This document shows positions 50,280 to 61,724 of a stretch of DNA of 64,000 bases, piece after piece; the stretch's first letter is position 1, and each line of letters opens with the position of its first letter. The DNA lies in the NCBI GenBank assembly GCA_021234155.1, contig JAJEKV010000870.1, positions 1 to 64,000 of the forward strand. Reading direction: 5' to 3'. The translations under genes and the position numbers were made by a program. The notes beneath the pieces are model-generated. The model made no database searches and was not told the origin of the DNA. It saw nothing but the letters and a program-made list of their open reading frames with translations. Source of the stretch: Isoetes taiwanensis (Eukaryota; Streptophyta; Lycopodiopsida; Isoetales; Isoetaceae).

Positions 50280-51140
50280 CAAATGCAGATGTCCATACCC
50301 CCTATTCCTAAGTGCGTCCCTCGGGTCAGGGTTGCCCTCTATCTCCTATACTACTTGGCTAGTACATTGATCATTTGTAGCAAGGCTTGATAATCATGGT
50401 GGGAGATGACCGCATTTGACACACTATATAATTAAGCAACTTATGTATGCTAATGATGTTTCACTTATGGCACATACATCTGCTAGTGTGCAACAACATT
50501 TACATGCATTGCACATTTTTTTTAGAATAAGGCCATATATTGTTCCAACTTTGCGCTATGATAGTCATGAAGTTGAAGTTATAGATAAGCACAAATATCT
50601 TTGTGTAGATTTCTGTAAGAACACACTCTGGAAATAGTGTATCACCAAGCATGTGATTGCTGGCTGGGGAGCACTCTATGCAATGCAAAACAATTGTTTT
50701 TTTAAGAGTTATGGGATGCACATGTGTAGGCTCAAATTAAAACTGTACATTATCATGTATATATAAGCCCCACTTTGGTAAAAAGACCACAAGTTTATTT
50801 GCTTGCTTCTTTATCCAGAAAAAAACTTGTAGCTATAGCATCAATTCACACAGGATGCCATAAGCTAAGGGTTGAAATAAGTAGGTGCGAGCGGCTGCAA
50901 TTGCCACGAGAGACGAGACTATGTGCATACTGCCATTTACATGTTATTGAAGATGAAAATCATATACTTCTGAGATGTTCTACTTTTATGATGATTAGAA
51001 TTCGTTATTTGACATTAGCATTACATTCCATGCACCCACAACTTCTCAGAGCATCATCCGCGGGGCATGACCTGGTATTAAATTTTCTCGAGGTACTAGA
51101 TGTGCATCTTCAATTGCTAAACCATCAGCCACCATGATCT
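50280..51140 (+). pseudogene. LINE (non-LTR) retrotransposon remnant: RT end and zinc-binding tail
   Basis: The plus-strand frame 50416-50637 has KQLMYANDVSLMAHT, the RT catalytic box with N replacing the first D of YADD, then EVEVIDKHKYLCVDFC, matching the 'V..YKYLG..F' block. After a frame change at 50638, translation continues with VIAGWGALYAMQNNCF. 50775-51137 has HKLRVEISRCERLQLPRETR and CAYCHLHVIEDENHILLRC, the CCHC-like zinc-binding end of plant LINE RT proteins. The catalytic change and the frame change show it is inactive. The 5' half is missing. It lies between the convergent RBM39-like and CPSF30 genes. Confidence 0.87.
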
Positions 51141-53624
51141 TTGTACAAACTTATTGTGATTATTGATTGTCTAGTATGGTCATTATCACGAAGGTTTTTC
51201 CCTTAAAATCCTTCCAAGGCAGGGTTTTTCTAATCCTAGTAGTAATAGTCGTATTAGCACACTGTTGGTCTTCGTGGACGTTAAAAAATCTATTCTATTC
51301 TATTCTATTATGTCCATAAGTTTGTGTTTTTGTGTGTGATCCTACTAGTTTGGATTATGTGCTTGCAGCTGTTGTTAAATTCTTTTAGACTTAAAGGTGT
51401 CAGTATCATTGTCTGTTAAGGTTTTGATGTGGTTCCATTTGGTTGGGTTGCATATTTTTGTTCTTTACGACCGCCAAAGTAAGGTGGAGATTTGTTTTGG
51501 CTTTTGTGTTTTTTCATATGGTTTTCATGAAAAAGAGCGAATTGTTCGAGGTCCTGACACTCAAGTTGAAGTTGTTGAAATAGAAAGGTCTATAAATCCT
51601 GTGGGAGCGAGAGTGATTCTGGGTTTGCAATGACTCCTCCTGATGATCCAACAACACTTTGAATCAGAGTTCTCATTTCAAATAACCCCAGAGCCTAATA
51701 TTCGTATTTTGGAGATTGAGGAACTTTTAAATGTTAAACGGGCTTTGTGGAGGGATGTCTACTTTTGTGAGCCAACTATCCAAAACCACGCACAATACTA
51801 ATTTTTATTGATTTAGGGTTGGCATGCATGGACGGAGACATCCGCTTTCCCTAGCTATCATATTTAGAGAGCCTCAACAGTGGCTAGGGTTAGAGTCGGA
51901 TGCATAGAAAATATGCATCTCTATGATAAACTTGCAATATTTCAGTTCATTTTGCGGGAAGGCTTTTCTCGCATGGTTGGGACTATTACATTTCTATTTT
52001 GATGTGTTTTGGATGGTTTTTTTGCCATGGTTATAAAAAAAAAAAGGGTATGCTGCGAATTCTTTGGAGGCAAATTTCTAGGGTGTAGATACTTAAGATG
52101 TTATGTTATTTTCTAGTTGCGGGGCGTGGACGGATTGTGTAGAGCAGGGGTGGTGGAGTGAGGAGGGGTGGGTTGTGCAGAGAATGGACGACCATGTTGC
52201 CTGAATCTGGATCAAATGGAGCTCCCAGAATCATGGATAATGGATCATGGTGTGGGTTTCTATCTCCCAAATCATTCCGGCATGGCAGTACTTAGATGCA
52301 AATTGCAGGGTTCTGGTGAGGCTGCCTTGGCTTGAGGTTCGCATCCTCCAGCCCTACTGTCAACGGCTTTTGCTTGCTTTCTTTCTTTTTACCCAGGGTA
52401 TGTAGACCTCAATCTGGTTGCTATGAAGATGATTCATTCCAGCCCAAGACTACTAGGACCAGCATCACAGAGTTGATTCCGGCAGCACAGGATTCATTCT
52501 GGCAGTCTAATTCACCACAGGAAGCATAGTTGGCTTCAGTGCAAGCTTGATGCCCACCTTTGGGTTGTTTTTTTTCCCTTATCTTTTTCAATGGGCACCA
52601 TATGTTCGATCCACACCATATGATATGAAGTGGCTTTTAATTTTTCGTCGCAAAATGTTAATGGCCATCGATCTGGCACAGTACCGGGAATATGTCGCTT
52701 GATCAATGGCTCTGAATAAACATAACAAAAAACACATAAAGGTATTATACAAAGTAAGAAAATATGCATCTCTATGGTATGCTTTGACGAAGCAGAATGA
52801 AATAGCCATGTAAATTAGGATTTCTGGTTGCCTGAAAGTACGAAATATATAGATATAAAGCATGATATGTTGATATCCGCATTGGTAACGAGATATATGG
52901 ACAGAGAAAGCACAGGAGTTTGATGGTTCAAGTCTCCTTTTCACCATCTTTTTTGAAGGCTTTGGCAGAAACGTGAAGCAAATAGATGGTAATGAAAGAA
53001 AGAGATTACAGGTGCTTTTTTTGTCATTGGTTACAAGGCAAATACAATGAAACAATGTCAAGAAAACTGGAGGCCAAAATCTCCAATTGACCATGTAAAT
53101 GCTGGTCTAAATAAGCTCACGTATCTGCCAGTCTTGTTTCTATAAGCTCCCACCAACCAAAGTGGAGGTGAGAGCAAGAAATGAGCTTTGTTCATTGTGC
53201 ATAAATACACCTCTTCCATTTATGATACATGGGCTTCAATTAACAAACATAATAAAAAAAATTGGGTGCCCTCAGCCTGTAAATACTGCGGTATATGTTA
53301 CAATACTCTCAATGTCTGCATCTAAAAGGCAGACATTCACAATGGTACTTGTACCATGATCAACCATTACATCAAAATATTAGTATCCTATCAGCTTGAA
53401 GGAAAGAACAGCTTTCCCATCCACAAGATTGGCCAAATATACATAAGTTGGACGCATTGAAGAGATCTTCAGTAAACAAGTCTCTTCCCTTGATGTCATT
53501 ATAACTTTAAAGAATTAGAAAAGAGTGTTATTCTGATAAAATAAAGAGAAATGAGTTGTTACTGTTAGTGTTACTGCCAAAAGGTAGATCGCCAAGAAGA
53601 TATCTCCACCACAGGCACAGGCAA
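51141..53624. other. Intergenic, downstream side of CPSF30-L
   Basis: This probably includes the CPSF30-L 3' UTR nearest 53624, whose end is not determinable. Open frames at 51397-51633, 52332-52529 (plus) and 52588-53094 (minus) have no recognised motif. TTCTATTCTATTCTATTC at 51291-51308 is a minor microsatellite. Confidence 0.45.
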
Positions 53625-56600
53625 TCACTGATCAGAAATGTGATCCATACCACTGGCTTCATTAGTGCCCCAGTCACGTCTCCTTTTTTTTCCCTCCCCA
53701 TGCCGGGACCTCCGCGGGGCTTCATCTTCACTGTCACTGTCATCTTCATTATTGTCATAAGCATTTCCTTTGTAATCAGAACAATCCTGTCTTTCTTGCC
53801 ACTCCAAATCATTTTCACCATCCACCTGCATCCCTTCATCGTTAGGATTCTGTTTCTGCTGAGGTCTAGAGAATGTTGGGCTAGGTTGCATCCCCGACTT
53901 GCCATTGTTAACCGAACGGTCATTTTTCCGCTTTCTCTGCTGATTCCTGAAACCTCTTCCATTGCCTCTTCCCATGTTGTTCATGTAGGGTGGACGGAAG
54001 GGCATCCCAAAAGGTCTTCCTGGCACTCCATTTTGTGCGGCACCACCCATCAGTGAACTAGGTGGCCCCATGCTGCCAGGTGCAAGAAACATTCCGCTCG
54101 GGTGGTCGGCCATGGAACCCGCCATCCATGGGTCCATAGCTCATCATGGAAGCCGCCCCAGATTTGCAAAGTCTGGAGTGCCATATGAAGCTGCAGGATG
54201 AAGGTAAGGAAAGCCAGGCCCTGGACCAGTTGGCGGGCAGCAAATATGTCACCTGGCATCATGTATGCTTCACCAGGTCCCATTCCATAACTCATTGCCC
54301 CCATACCCATATTGTGATACATTCCCACCTTGAGCATTTCTCATTCCCCTTCCAGCTTTTCCCATTCCATCCCTCTACCTTGTGGCCAATTTTGGCCCCT
54401 GCCTTTGCCCCCCTACCTTGTCCAATTCCAATAGTTTGGCTAGAACCAGCATCATCCTCACTATCATCTTCCTCTTGCTCATCGTCATTGTCCTCAAATG
54501 GAACAATGTTTGGGTCTTCCGCTTGCTGACTACTAAGGCCTCCTTTGGCTTTCTCTTCTTCACGTTTTGCCTCTGCATCCTTAGCTATCATCTGCAAAGA
54601 AAATAAGCAAGGTAACTTAATACAACGGATAAGGGCTTTATCCGAGCTAAACAATAGAGCAATGAAAGTCAGTGTGCCTAAGATCAGAGTGCCTATGACC
54701 AAAACCCCAAATGCAACTGTCAATCTTCACATCCATGGGAATGTTAAGTAACTTGAAAAATGGGTTTTTTGAAATAGCTCAATTGCAGAACAGGTAAACA
54801 TTCATCTAAGTAGCTACAGAGCAATGAAAAAAGTTGCACAAATACCAGCTATTAATCAGCATTAGAATTGAGCTTCAGCACTATGTGCAGACCTATTTGG
54901 TTATATTTTTTGTCCCTTGAAGGCTAAAGCATTTTCTTTCCAAGAAGAATTGAAGGCCAAGAATTGAAGCCGTCTATGCCGAATTCTAATCCTATGAGAA
55001 ACCAATCAGCTGCCTTTCCTACATTTAAGCATCCCCAAATAAAAACTTCTGTGCTGATCGTACTGTTTTTGCCAATGCTTGTTATGTTTTCAATATATAA
55101 ATTTTCATTGCCAACGACTAAGTAAAACTCATGCTCACCATAAGTTCACTGTCTGCTTCCATATACAATAATGCAGCCAGCTGCTCACCCACTGTGGTTT
55201 CCAATTCTTGACAGTCCCGGCTTATCTGCGAACAAGCAATTCTAAAGTTTGCATATGTACTAGCAATAACAGGATAAAAAATGTGATTACCTTCACAGGA
55301 AGATTTTCATTATATGGATTCCGAAGTGCCGCGGTCTTCTGAAAAGATAACTCGCGATAACTGATGTCGCAAAGCAAACATAAAAATGTCAGCAAAGTTA
55401 TGCTTCTTTCAATGAACTTGTAAACGTCAAAATACCCCAACTCACAAAATGAATGAGTGAGTATTAATTAATGTTTAAATGAGAGAATTTCCTAAATAGA
55501 AACTTCGAATAAGAGGGTTTCCGTATGAAGTATGCCTTCTCAGAAGGGCCTATCACAATCAGTACTTGTCCATGGTTTATCAACTTTTAAATTTTGGCTG
55601 CATAGAAGAGTTCATTAACCCATTTCTTGATTATTGAAGGAAAATGCAACAGGAAACTATCAAATTGGCCTGCCCTGCCCTTCCGTGGGTCGATCACAAC
55701 TTAGAAGCACCAACAGTTCAATTATTTTACTTTACATAAACCCAGGAATGGAAGGTACATAGGGCTGTGGATGTACTCAGATACCAGTCGGTGTAAGAAC
55801 ATCCCTAGCATTACTTTTTCTAAGCTTGTGAAGAAACCTAGCAAATCAAATGTGTATCTAACTGCCCTTCTCTTACTAGGCAAAATATTCAGTACCTTTA
55901 GCCACTTTAAACGAAAGTTCCTGCCATAATGGGCTGTCCCTTGTGCATATTTCCATCCTGTGCCCCAACAGCACTGCCTGCCTTCGACATCATCCGTGCA
56001 CACCCCTGATGGAAACATGCTTATTATTAACAAATAATATCTAACAGTACCAAATAGGTGCTGCAAATAGTGCCTGTTTTAAAGTAGCTATAAATTTAAA
56101 CCACTCCAATCATTCTTCATAGGAGAGATATTTGAGCTGAGAGGAGGAACATCTACTTAAACCCAGTCTTTGCTCTTTTCCCCCCCTTTTTCCCTTGAGG
56201 TTTTTTTTCTTCCGTGTTTTAATGGGTTTTTTTGGGGGGGTGTGGGTGGTTCAATAATGCACAGATAGTCCTACAAGTACCTTGTTGCTAAATATTGAAA
56301 GCAAGACTTTAACAACCTGAAAATGACGGTTTCGCTCACTGAGAAAATAAGGATGACATTGTCACAACTGTCAAAGGCTTCATTTAGCTTCCCCTCATTA
56401 TTCGATGAGTAGCCCAAACTCCTCTTTCAACAGACAGCTCAAGATTTTCCCTATTGCTACTCTTGACAATAAAGTATCTGAGAAACAAGGGACACATCAA
56501 AATGCTGCTTACATCCAAACTTGTAATTCACAAAACATTACAAAACCAAGATATAAAAGCACCTTGCTTGCATGCACATGCAGCACCTGAATTTCGTGCA

Positions 56601-58512
56601 ACAGAAAATTTAGAAAATTTAAGAGGGGTATTATTGGACTTGCTGGGACATTAGGATGCCTGACGCTCTCATGATATATTTGCAGTTATCAGGTAAAGCT
56701 CCAGTACACGTGGTTGGAATTTTGAAATAAGAAAAAGAACTTAAGAGTCCTGGGAAGACAACGTGCTATAGTATTTTCCAAGGATTGCACTTACAAAAAT
56801 GACAATAGGTTTTCCAACTTATATCAAAATTCAGTACTATACAACTTCTGAATTAGTGCCATAACGAAAAGCTTTTATGTTGCCATACAGAGGATCAATT
56901 TATGCTTCCTGCTCTGCACTGAGGTTGCTGCAGTTACAAATAACGACTCTAACTTGCAAGTTTGAAATTGAGCGTAACCAATTTAAAATTAGTGTCATAA
57001 CTCTTGCATTGCCTGGTTCACTTTTGCAGAATCTTGACAGCAGGCACATAATGGCACAGTGATTATTTGATAGTTTTATAAAACCTCCATTTTTCTTGTT
57101 GAACAATGTTCTGATAATCTAAATGTTGTAAGCATCCTCACAGCTCCCAAAGCTTTCTCTGAAACCTATAGCGAAGTTATCACAGGACATGCTAATACTA
57201 TCTAGTTGTTCCTGGCAGATAAATGAAGAGAGAAAACCACTGCATAATCTGCCAACCAAATAGCTGTTTCTTGACGGGACACATCAAGGCAAATCTGATA
57301 ACTGGATATAACTGATTATTTCTTATCCTTTATTTTCTTAGAACGTTTATAGGAGCTTGCTTCAACAAATTTCAACATAAGAATTCATAAAATAAAAGAG
57401 GTTGTAATGTTATATTATTTCAACATCTTCCATAGCTATGACATGATGCACAATTGAAAAGCACATGAGGTACAAGTTATATACAATGCAACACATCCAC
57501 AAAATCATGGGACATACATACAAAATTTACCTTGAGTAACCATAAGGAAGAGGGAGAGATGCTGACGTTTTGGGCTGTTTTCCTACACCATTTGCGTTTG
57601 AAGTGGTTTGAAGATATGCTTGAGCCTGTGATTGCGGTGTTGCTTGTGAAGGTTGTACAATTCCAGCTTCTTCTCGAGCGACAGTTTCTGAACCTTGAAC
57701 AGCCGTATTCTTCGGAAGTTGGGGAGGGGTTTCTGATTGCCCATAAATTCCCGCTTTTTGCTGCTGATATCTGTGTTGATCATTTGCATTATAATATCGT
57801 TGACCATCATGCATTGAATGGTAACGCTGTTGTATTTTTGCAAGATTTTGTTCCACAGGTGGTGGAGGCCCAGGAAGTTTTTCATGCCGGTATCGACAAT
57901 CTGGTCCATTTGGACAAAATCCTAGCTTGTACCTGTTATTACAGCATTAACTATGTTACAATAGCCCTTACTAGAACATGCCCATCTGCCAACTACGACT
58001 TCTTAGTGACAAAATATATGCTCTGTACTGATGAAATGATTGGTAGTATTTCAAGATTATTTTCCTCTTAGCAAAAGCAACAGTACTGACTTACCTAAAA
58101 CCCTAAATTGCAAGGTACGGAAGTTGATAACTAAAAAAATACGTACATGTTGCATTCCCTGATGTCTTCATTACTATGCTTGTAAATGCAATCAGGCTCC
58201 CGGCATTCTCCAAACCTCGCAAAGAACCGGCATAAAGGCATCCTCAACTTATCAAACTGATGCAAAAAATCCACATTCTGAGCCCTTCATACACAATCCT
58301 TCTTAACCAGTGACGACAGACTGTCTGTCTAAAAGCTTTTCTTCATGTGCATATTCTTAGGCATCTGGCCTGAACCCTGGAAAGCACCTGCACCACCCCC
58401 CCCTGCTCCCTGGCATGCCTGAAGGAAACCCACCAAAGTGCCCATTACCTGCAGTGACTGCTTCCAAACCCCCTTCAAAATCAAAGTTCAAACCGCCTTC
58501 TGGGTCCTCCAT
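53625..58512 (-). CDS. CPSF30: CPSF30-L: polyadenylation factor with C3H zinc fingers and YTH domain, 7 exons
   Basis: This nuclear CPSF subunit binds poly(A) signals; the plant long form adds an m6A-reading YTH domain. Exons (minus): 58512-58147, 57932-57531, 56477-56317, 56005-55896, 55360-55291, 55225-55139 and 54591-53625. All introns are GT-AG. Start is MEDPEGGLNFDFEGGLEA. Three CCCH fingers follow: one at CRHWLR...CGF.H, one at CRFFARFGECREPDCIYKH, and one split by intron 1, ending FCPNGPDCRYRH, then KLPGPPPPVEQ. The YTH domain spans exons 3-6 (RYFIVKSSNRENLELSVERG, then VWATH; GTGWKYAQGTAHYGRNF; LRNPYNENLPVK; ISRDCQELETTVGEQLAALL). Both visible YTH Trp positions are kept. The tail has EAKREEEKAKG, an acidic stretch, a G/M/P-rich region and a DSEDEAPRRSRHGEGKKRRR-type end. 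Frameshifts appear near 58302, 58265, 56400, 55960 and 54330-54400. Confidence 0.93.
57329..57334 (-). promoter_or_regulatory. Candidate intronic poly(A) signal in CPSF30 intron 2
   Basis: AATAAA on the minus strand about 200 nt into intron 2. In Arabidopsis the short CPSF30 isoform comes from polyadenylation within intron 2. Reading from exon 2 into this intron reaches TAA after one codon, so such a transcript would encode a short zinc-finger protein. The hexamer is common in AT-rich sequence, so the site itself is weakly supported. Confidence 0.35.
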
Positions 58513-58665
58513 TTTCCCAGCGCTGTCTTCAAAACCCTTCGGGCTATAGGTTTAAAAGAAGCTCTCTGATCGCCACATCGATATGTGTCAAACAGCTCTG
58601 CTATTTTTTTCTTCTTCCTCCCTGTTGTGTCGTGTGATCTCTCTTTTTCCCCTTTTTTTTTTTTT

Positions 58666-58698
<33 letters not shown>

Positions 58699-58996
58699 GT
58701 TTTAAAACTAGCCAAGTTCTTACATCCTCGAAAAAACATTGTGCCGATTTCCCTATGCATATTCCATGATGTAGACTTTTTTTGTTTTTTGGGTGTATTA
58801 TCGTTTGGTCGTTTTTTAGACCATTTGATTGCAGAATTTTATGATGTAGAGTAGCACACGCCCGAGCCATTTTGATGGTTTTTTTTTTTTTTTGAAAACA
58901 ACCCGAGGGGCTGCATGCTATCGCCCCTTAACACACCGCCCGAGAGTTTTGGGCCATCCGATCATCATCAAAATCGATCACGGACACATCCATTTG
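58513..58996. other. Upstream region of CPSF30-L
   Basis: It holds the likely 5' UTR and promoter. The long T-rich tract (listed separately) is the main structure. Lys-rich and Phe-rich open frames across it come from that tract. Confidence 0.5.
58653..58696. repeat. Poly(T) tract interrupted by single C
   Basis: A ~44-bp run of T with two C interruptions, 140 bp upstream of the CPSF30-L start codon. On the transcribed strand it is an A-tract that could lie in the 5' UTR or promoter, or be the tail of a retroposed element. Another 16-bp T run is at 58879-58894. Confidence 0.9.
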
Positions 58997-59015
58997 ATAA
59001 CACCTAGGGTGTTAT
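58997..59015. repeat. Short perfect palindrome
   Basis: ATAACACC TAG GGTGTTAT, 8-bp arms with a 3-bp loop. GTGTTATAG and GGTAACACA follow within 50 bp, so this may be part of a small decayed inverted-repeat element. Confidence 0.6.
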
Positions 59016-59249
59016 GGAGTAGCGTATTGTGTTATAGCTCCGGTAACACATTGATCAATCTGATTTGCTATTATGAATACCACTTCGTGGAACAAATGCT
59101 AATAAGTAGCAACTTAGTACTATTTGCGATTCCATTAGCATTACATCACAACCTTTAGCAAACCACACCACTAAAGCGCGCTGGGGATGTTAACAAAGCA
59201 TTGCTAATCTATAGCGTTATATTGGCTTTATTAATTACAAATTCGGTGA

Positions 59250-59396
59250 AGTGCTAACGTTGACAAAATTACTAACGGTAGCACTAACATTAATAAAATT
59301 ACTAATATTAGCACTTGTCATTAACAAAATCACTAATAATGGGCATTAACATTAACACAACTACTAAAAGTGGAACCAACATTGCAAAGGTACTAA
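59250..59396 (+). repeat. 30-bp tandem minisatellite, about 5 copies
   Basis: Units of the form AGCACTAACATTAACAAAATTACTAA recur at about 59250, 59280, 59310, 59344 and 59374 with increasing divergence. Confidence 0.8.
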
Positions 59397-59589
59397 CTCC
59401 TAACAATTCTTACCACAAAAATGCTCTACAACCATCGGTGAGTACTAAAGCATGCTAAGGAGAACAAGCATTTGCTAGTAGACACAATTTCTGTTATCGG
59501 TAATAACCTCAAAAACTTACAAGCGGTATTAGTAAATCGGTGAACACGAAAATACTAGTAAACAAGAAAATTAATCTACAAGTAGTATA

Positions 59590-60290
59590 CTTACCACATC
59601 AAGGTAATGTGTTAGATTGCGGGATGTTTTCCTCTACCAAATTTCATGTCCTTGAAATTAGAAGAAACTCTTGTATAATTGGTCCAATAATCCACAACCT
59701 TTTCAATCACTTCTTGGTTCGGGGGAAATTCTTTTTCCTTCTTCCTTAACCAGTGATCAAAATGCATTTTATTACTAATTTAGCAGCGTTGTTTCTTAGC
59801 CATTAAACAATTCCTTGAGCAATTCCTAAAGCTTTTGGTAGCTAATCTTTTCTTTGCCATGCCTAATCTTCCTAAGTGTCGACTAATCTTTCTCTTTTGT
59901 TGCTAATTTGTCATTACACTCTACTTTTTTCACATGTTGTTATGGTTTCTTAGATGCTACCTACAATTTCCCTATGGGCAATTTTTTTTCCATATTGACA
60001 TCGCAACTTGCATAATTTTGTTCTACATTAGATGCCATAAGTGTTTCTTCTGGTTTGTAGACATTGATTTCATCACTTCTAGAAAATATTTTGCAATTCG
60101 AGGTCGCATCTTTGCAATTGCTTTTGAAGTTTCTTTATATCCCAATCTAAATTTCTATTTGACATTTTTTTCTCCATCATCTTGTTTGCTCTTTGTCATT
60201 GCTTTACCAAAACACCATTTTTGTCTCCTATTCTCATCATTGGTCATTGGATTAGAAGAAACACAAAAAAAATGGATGAAAAGAAATGAA
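59590..60290 (-). pseudogene. Unidentified coding-like remnant
   Basis: Minus-strand translation gives MTNDENRRQKWCFGKAMTKS (about 60250-60190), then IAKMRPRIAKYFLEVMKSMS and TNQKKHLWHLM (about 60120-60025). After frame changes comes a 49-codon open segment from 59764 with FDHWLRKKEKEFPPNQEVIE and KVVDYWTNYTRVSSN. The composition is protein-like: Lys/Glu-rich, Trp at regular places, no low-complexity bias. It resembles DNA-binding or coiled-coil regions of plant transposon proteins, but I cannot name a family. It points away from the pogo-type transposase to its right and could be a second, divergent gene of the same element or a separate TE. Confidence 0.45.
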
Positions 60291-61724
60291 TGAGATCTCA
60301 CCCTAAGATGAAGGGGGATCAACTCTGGATTGCACCTTCCTTTGAGACTTTTGAATTTTTGAATTTTCTTCTTTCGTAATCTGAGAAAATAGTGATAATT
60401 TGAATGGAGAAATGGATCTTAAAATTGAGACATTTGTAAGATGCAAAGGCCCTCCTAGATGTTGTAGAAATGCTATATGCTCAAGTGATATGTTTCCCTA
60501 AATTGGGAATATGAACACATATCTTAAAACTTGGCACAATGCATTGGCGGGAGAAATGTTTTTTATTGGATCAATATAAACTTGAGGTGTGTTAAGGAGA
60601 ATATCCCATAAGGGGCACTATGGTGGTTCCTTGCAAAAGAAGATGGGGTTAAACAACCATGTTTTGACTTGCTCCACAAATTGACTCCAAAAGAATAATT
60701 GCAATGGTAGTCCCATCATGCAACTATTGTGAAAGCGTATATGAAGGCTCTCTAAGAAACAATGGCTACTTAAGAAAAATTGCAATCTACATGAGACATT
60801 CAAGCATAGATCATAAACTAAAGCTGCATTACAAGAAGTACAATTTCACGAGAAGTCCGAAATATGAGCGATAAGTAAAGTGCGAGATCATATAAAGGTA
60901 AGGCGCCGTCATTGGTGACGTCCCCAACATTGGCGTAAAAGCAAAAAAAGAAAGTTATTTCCACAGGCCGACTCCTTAGTGGTGGGGTTTTGCATTCGAT
61001 GATGGCGCGAGATCAACTGGCGGCAAACCCTATTCTTCACGATGGAGAACCCTAACCTCTACTATGGCGACATAGAATTTCGAGTGGTTGGCGATGTTCG
61101 ACCACGATGGCTCCTGTCTTTGGCATCTTATGGACCTATGGATTCCTCTATTTTTCCTTTGATTTTTGCGAAATTTTCATTATGAAACCATTGGATTGCA
61201 TGTTTCTTTAGATTTCCCTCCAAAACTTCGGAGGGCTCTTCAAGGATTTGGCACCTCATCTCAATTAAAGATCGGATGGATCAATGACATGGAGCCTCCT
61301 TGGCAAGATCTTGGTGCATATGGGATGGATCGATTGACTGGAAGAGCCTAAGACCTTTGATTATGTCTCTTGTTTGCATCCTTTATTTGGTGCATTCTAA
61401 TATGTTTCTTGTGTTCATTCGGTATCAATAGAGCTACACGGTTGGAAGCAAAACAAAGCTGAGGCAAAAGAGGCACTTGTAAAAGTGAACAAAGCTTCTT
61501 TTGGAGGTAAGCTTTTAGGCTTAGATCAATGATATCTTTACAAAGCTAGGCCTTGAATGCATGTCATCTTCCCTCCGGTAACTAGATTTAGAAAGTCGCT
61601 TTTCCAATTCTTTATTTAAAATGAACCTTAGAGGGACCGTCATGTTGCTTTCCCTCGGATAGTAATCTGAAGTCATTGTTGCTAATGATCCATCTCCCTG
61701 CGTCTTTCTAAAAAGAGTAGATCC
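60291..61724. other. Region upstream of the transposase
   Basis: AT-rich to about 60.9 kb, then a GC-richer patch (60900-61130) and a plus-strand open frame at 61166-61351 (61 codons, LKIGWINDMEPPWQDLGAYG) that reads like protein but is not recognised. It may be the 5' part of the transposon. Confidence 0.4.

Noticed and set aside
53556-54056. Plus-strand ORF of 166 codons over CPSF30 exon 7
   Set aside because: It is the antisense shadow of the last coding exon; the minus-strand frame has the conserved CPSF30-L C-terminus.
57532-58071. Plus-strand ORF of 179 codons over CPSF30 exon 2
   Set aside because: It is the antisense shadow of exon 2 and part of intron 1; the minus strand has the zinc finger and GPPPPVE motifs.
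58488-58870. Lys-rich and Phe-rich ORFs near the CPSF30 start
   Set aside because: They come from the poly(T)/poly(A) tract; the real CPSF30 exon starts at 58512 on the minus strand in another frame.
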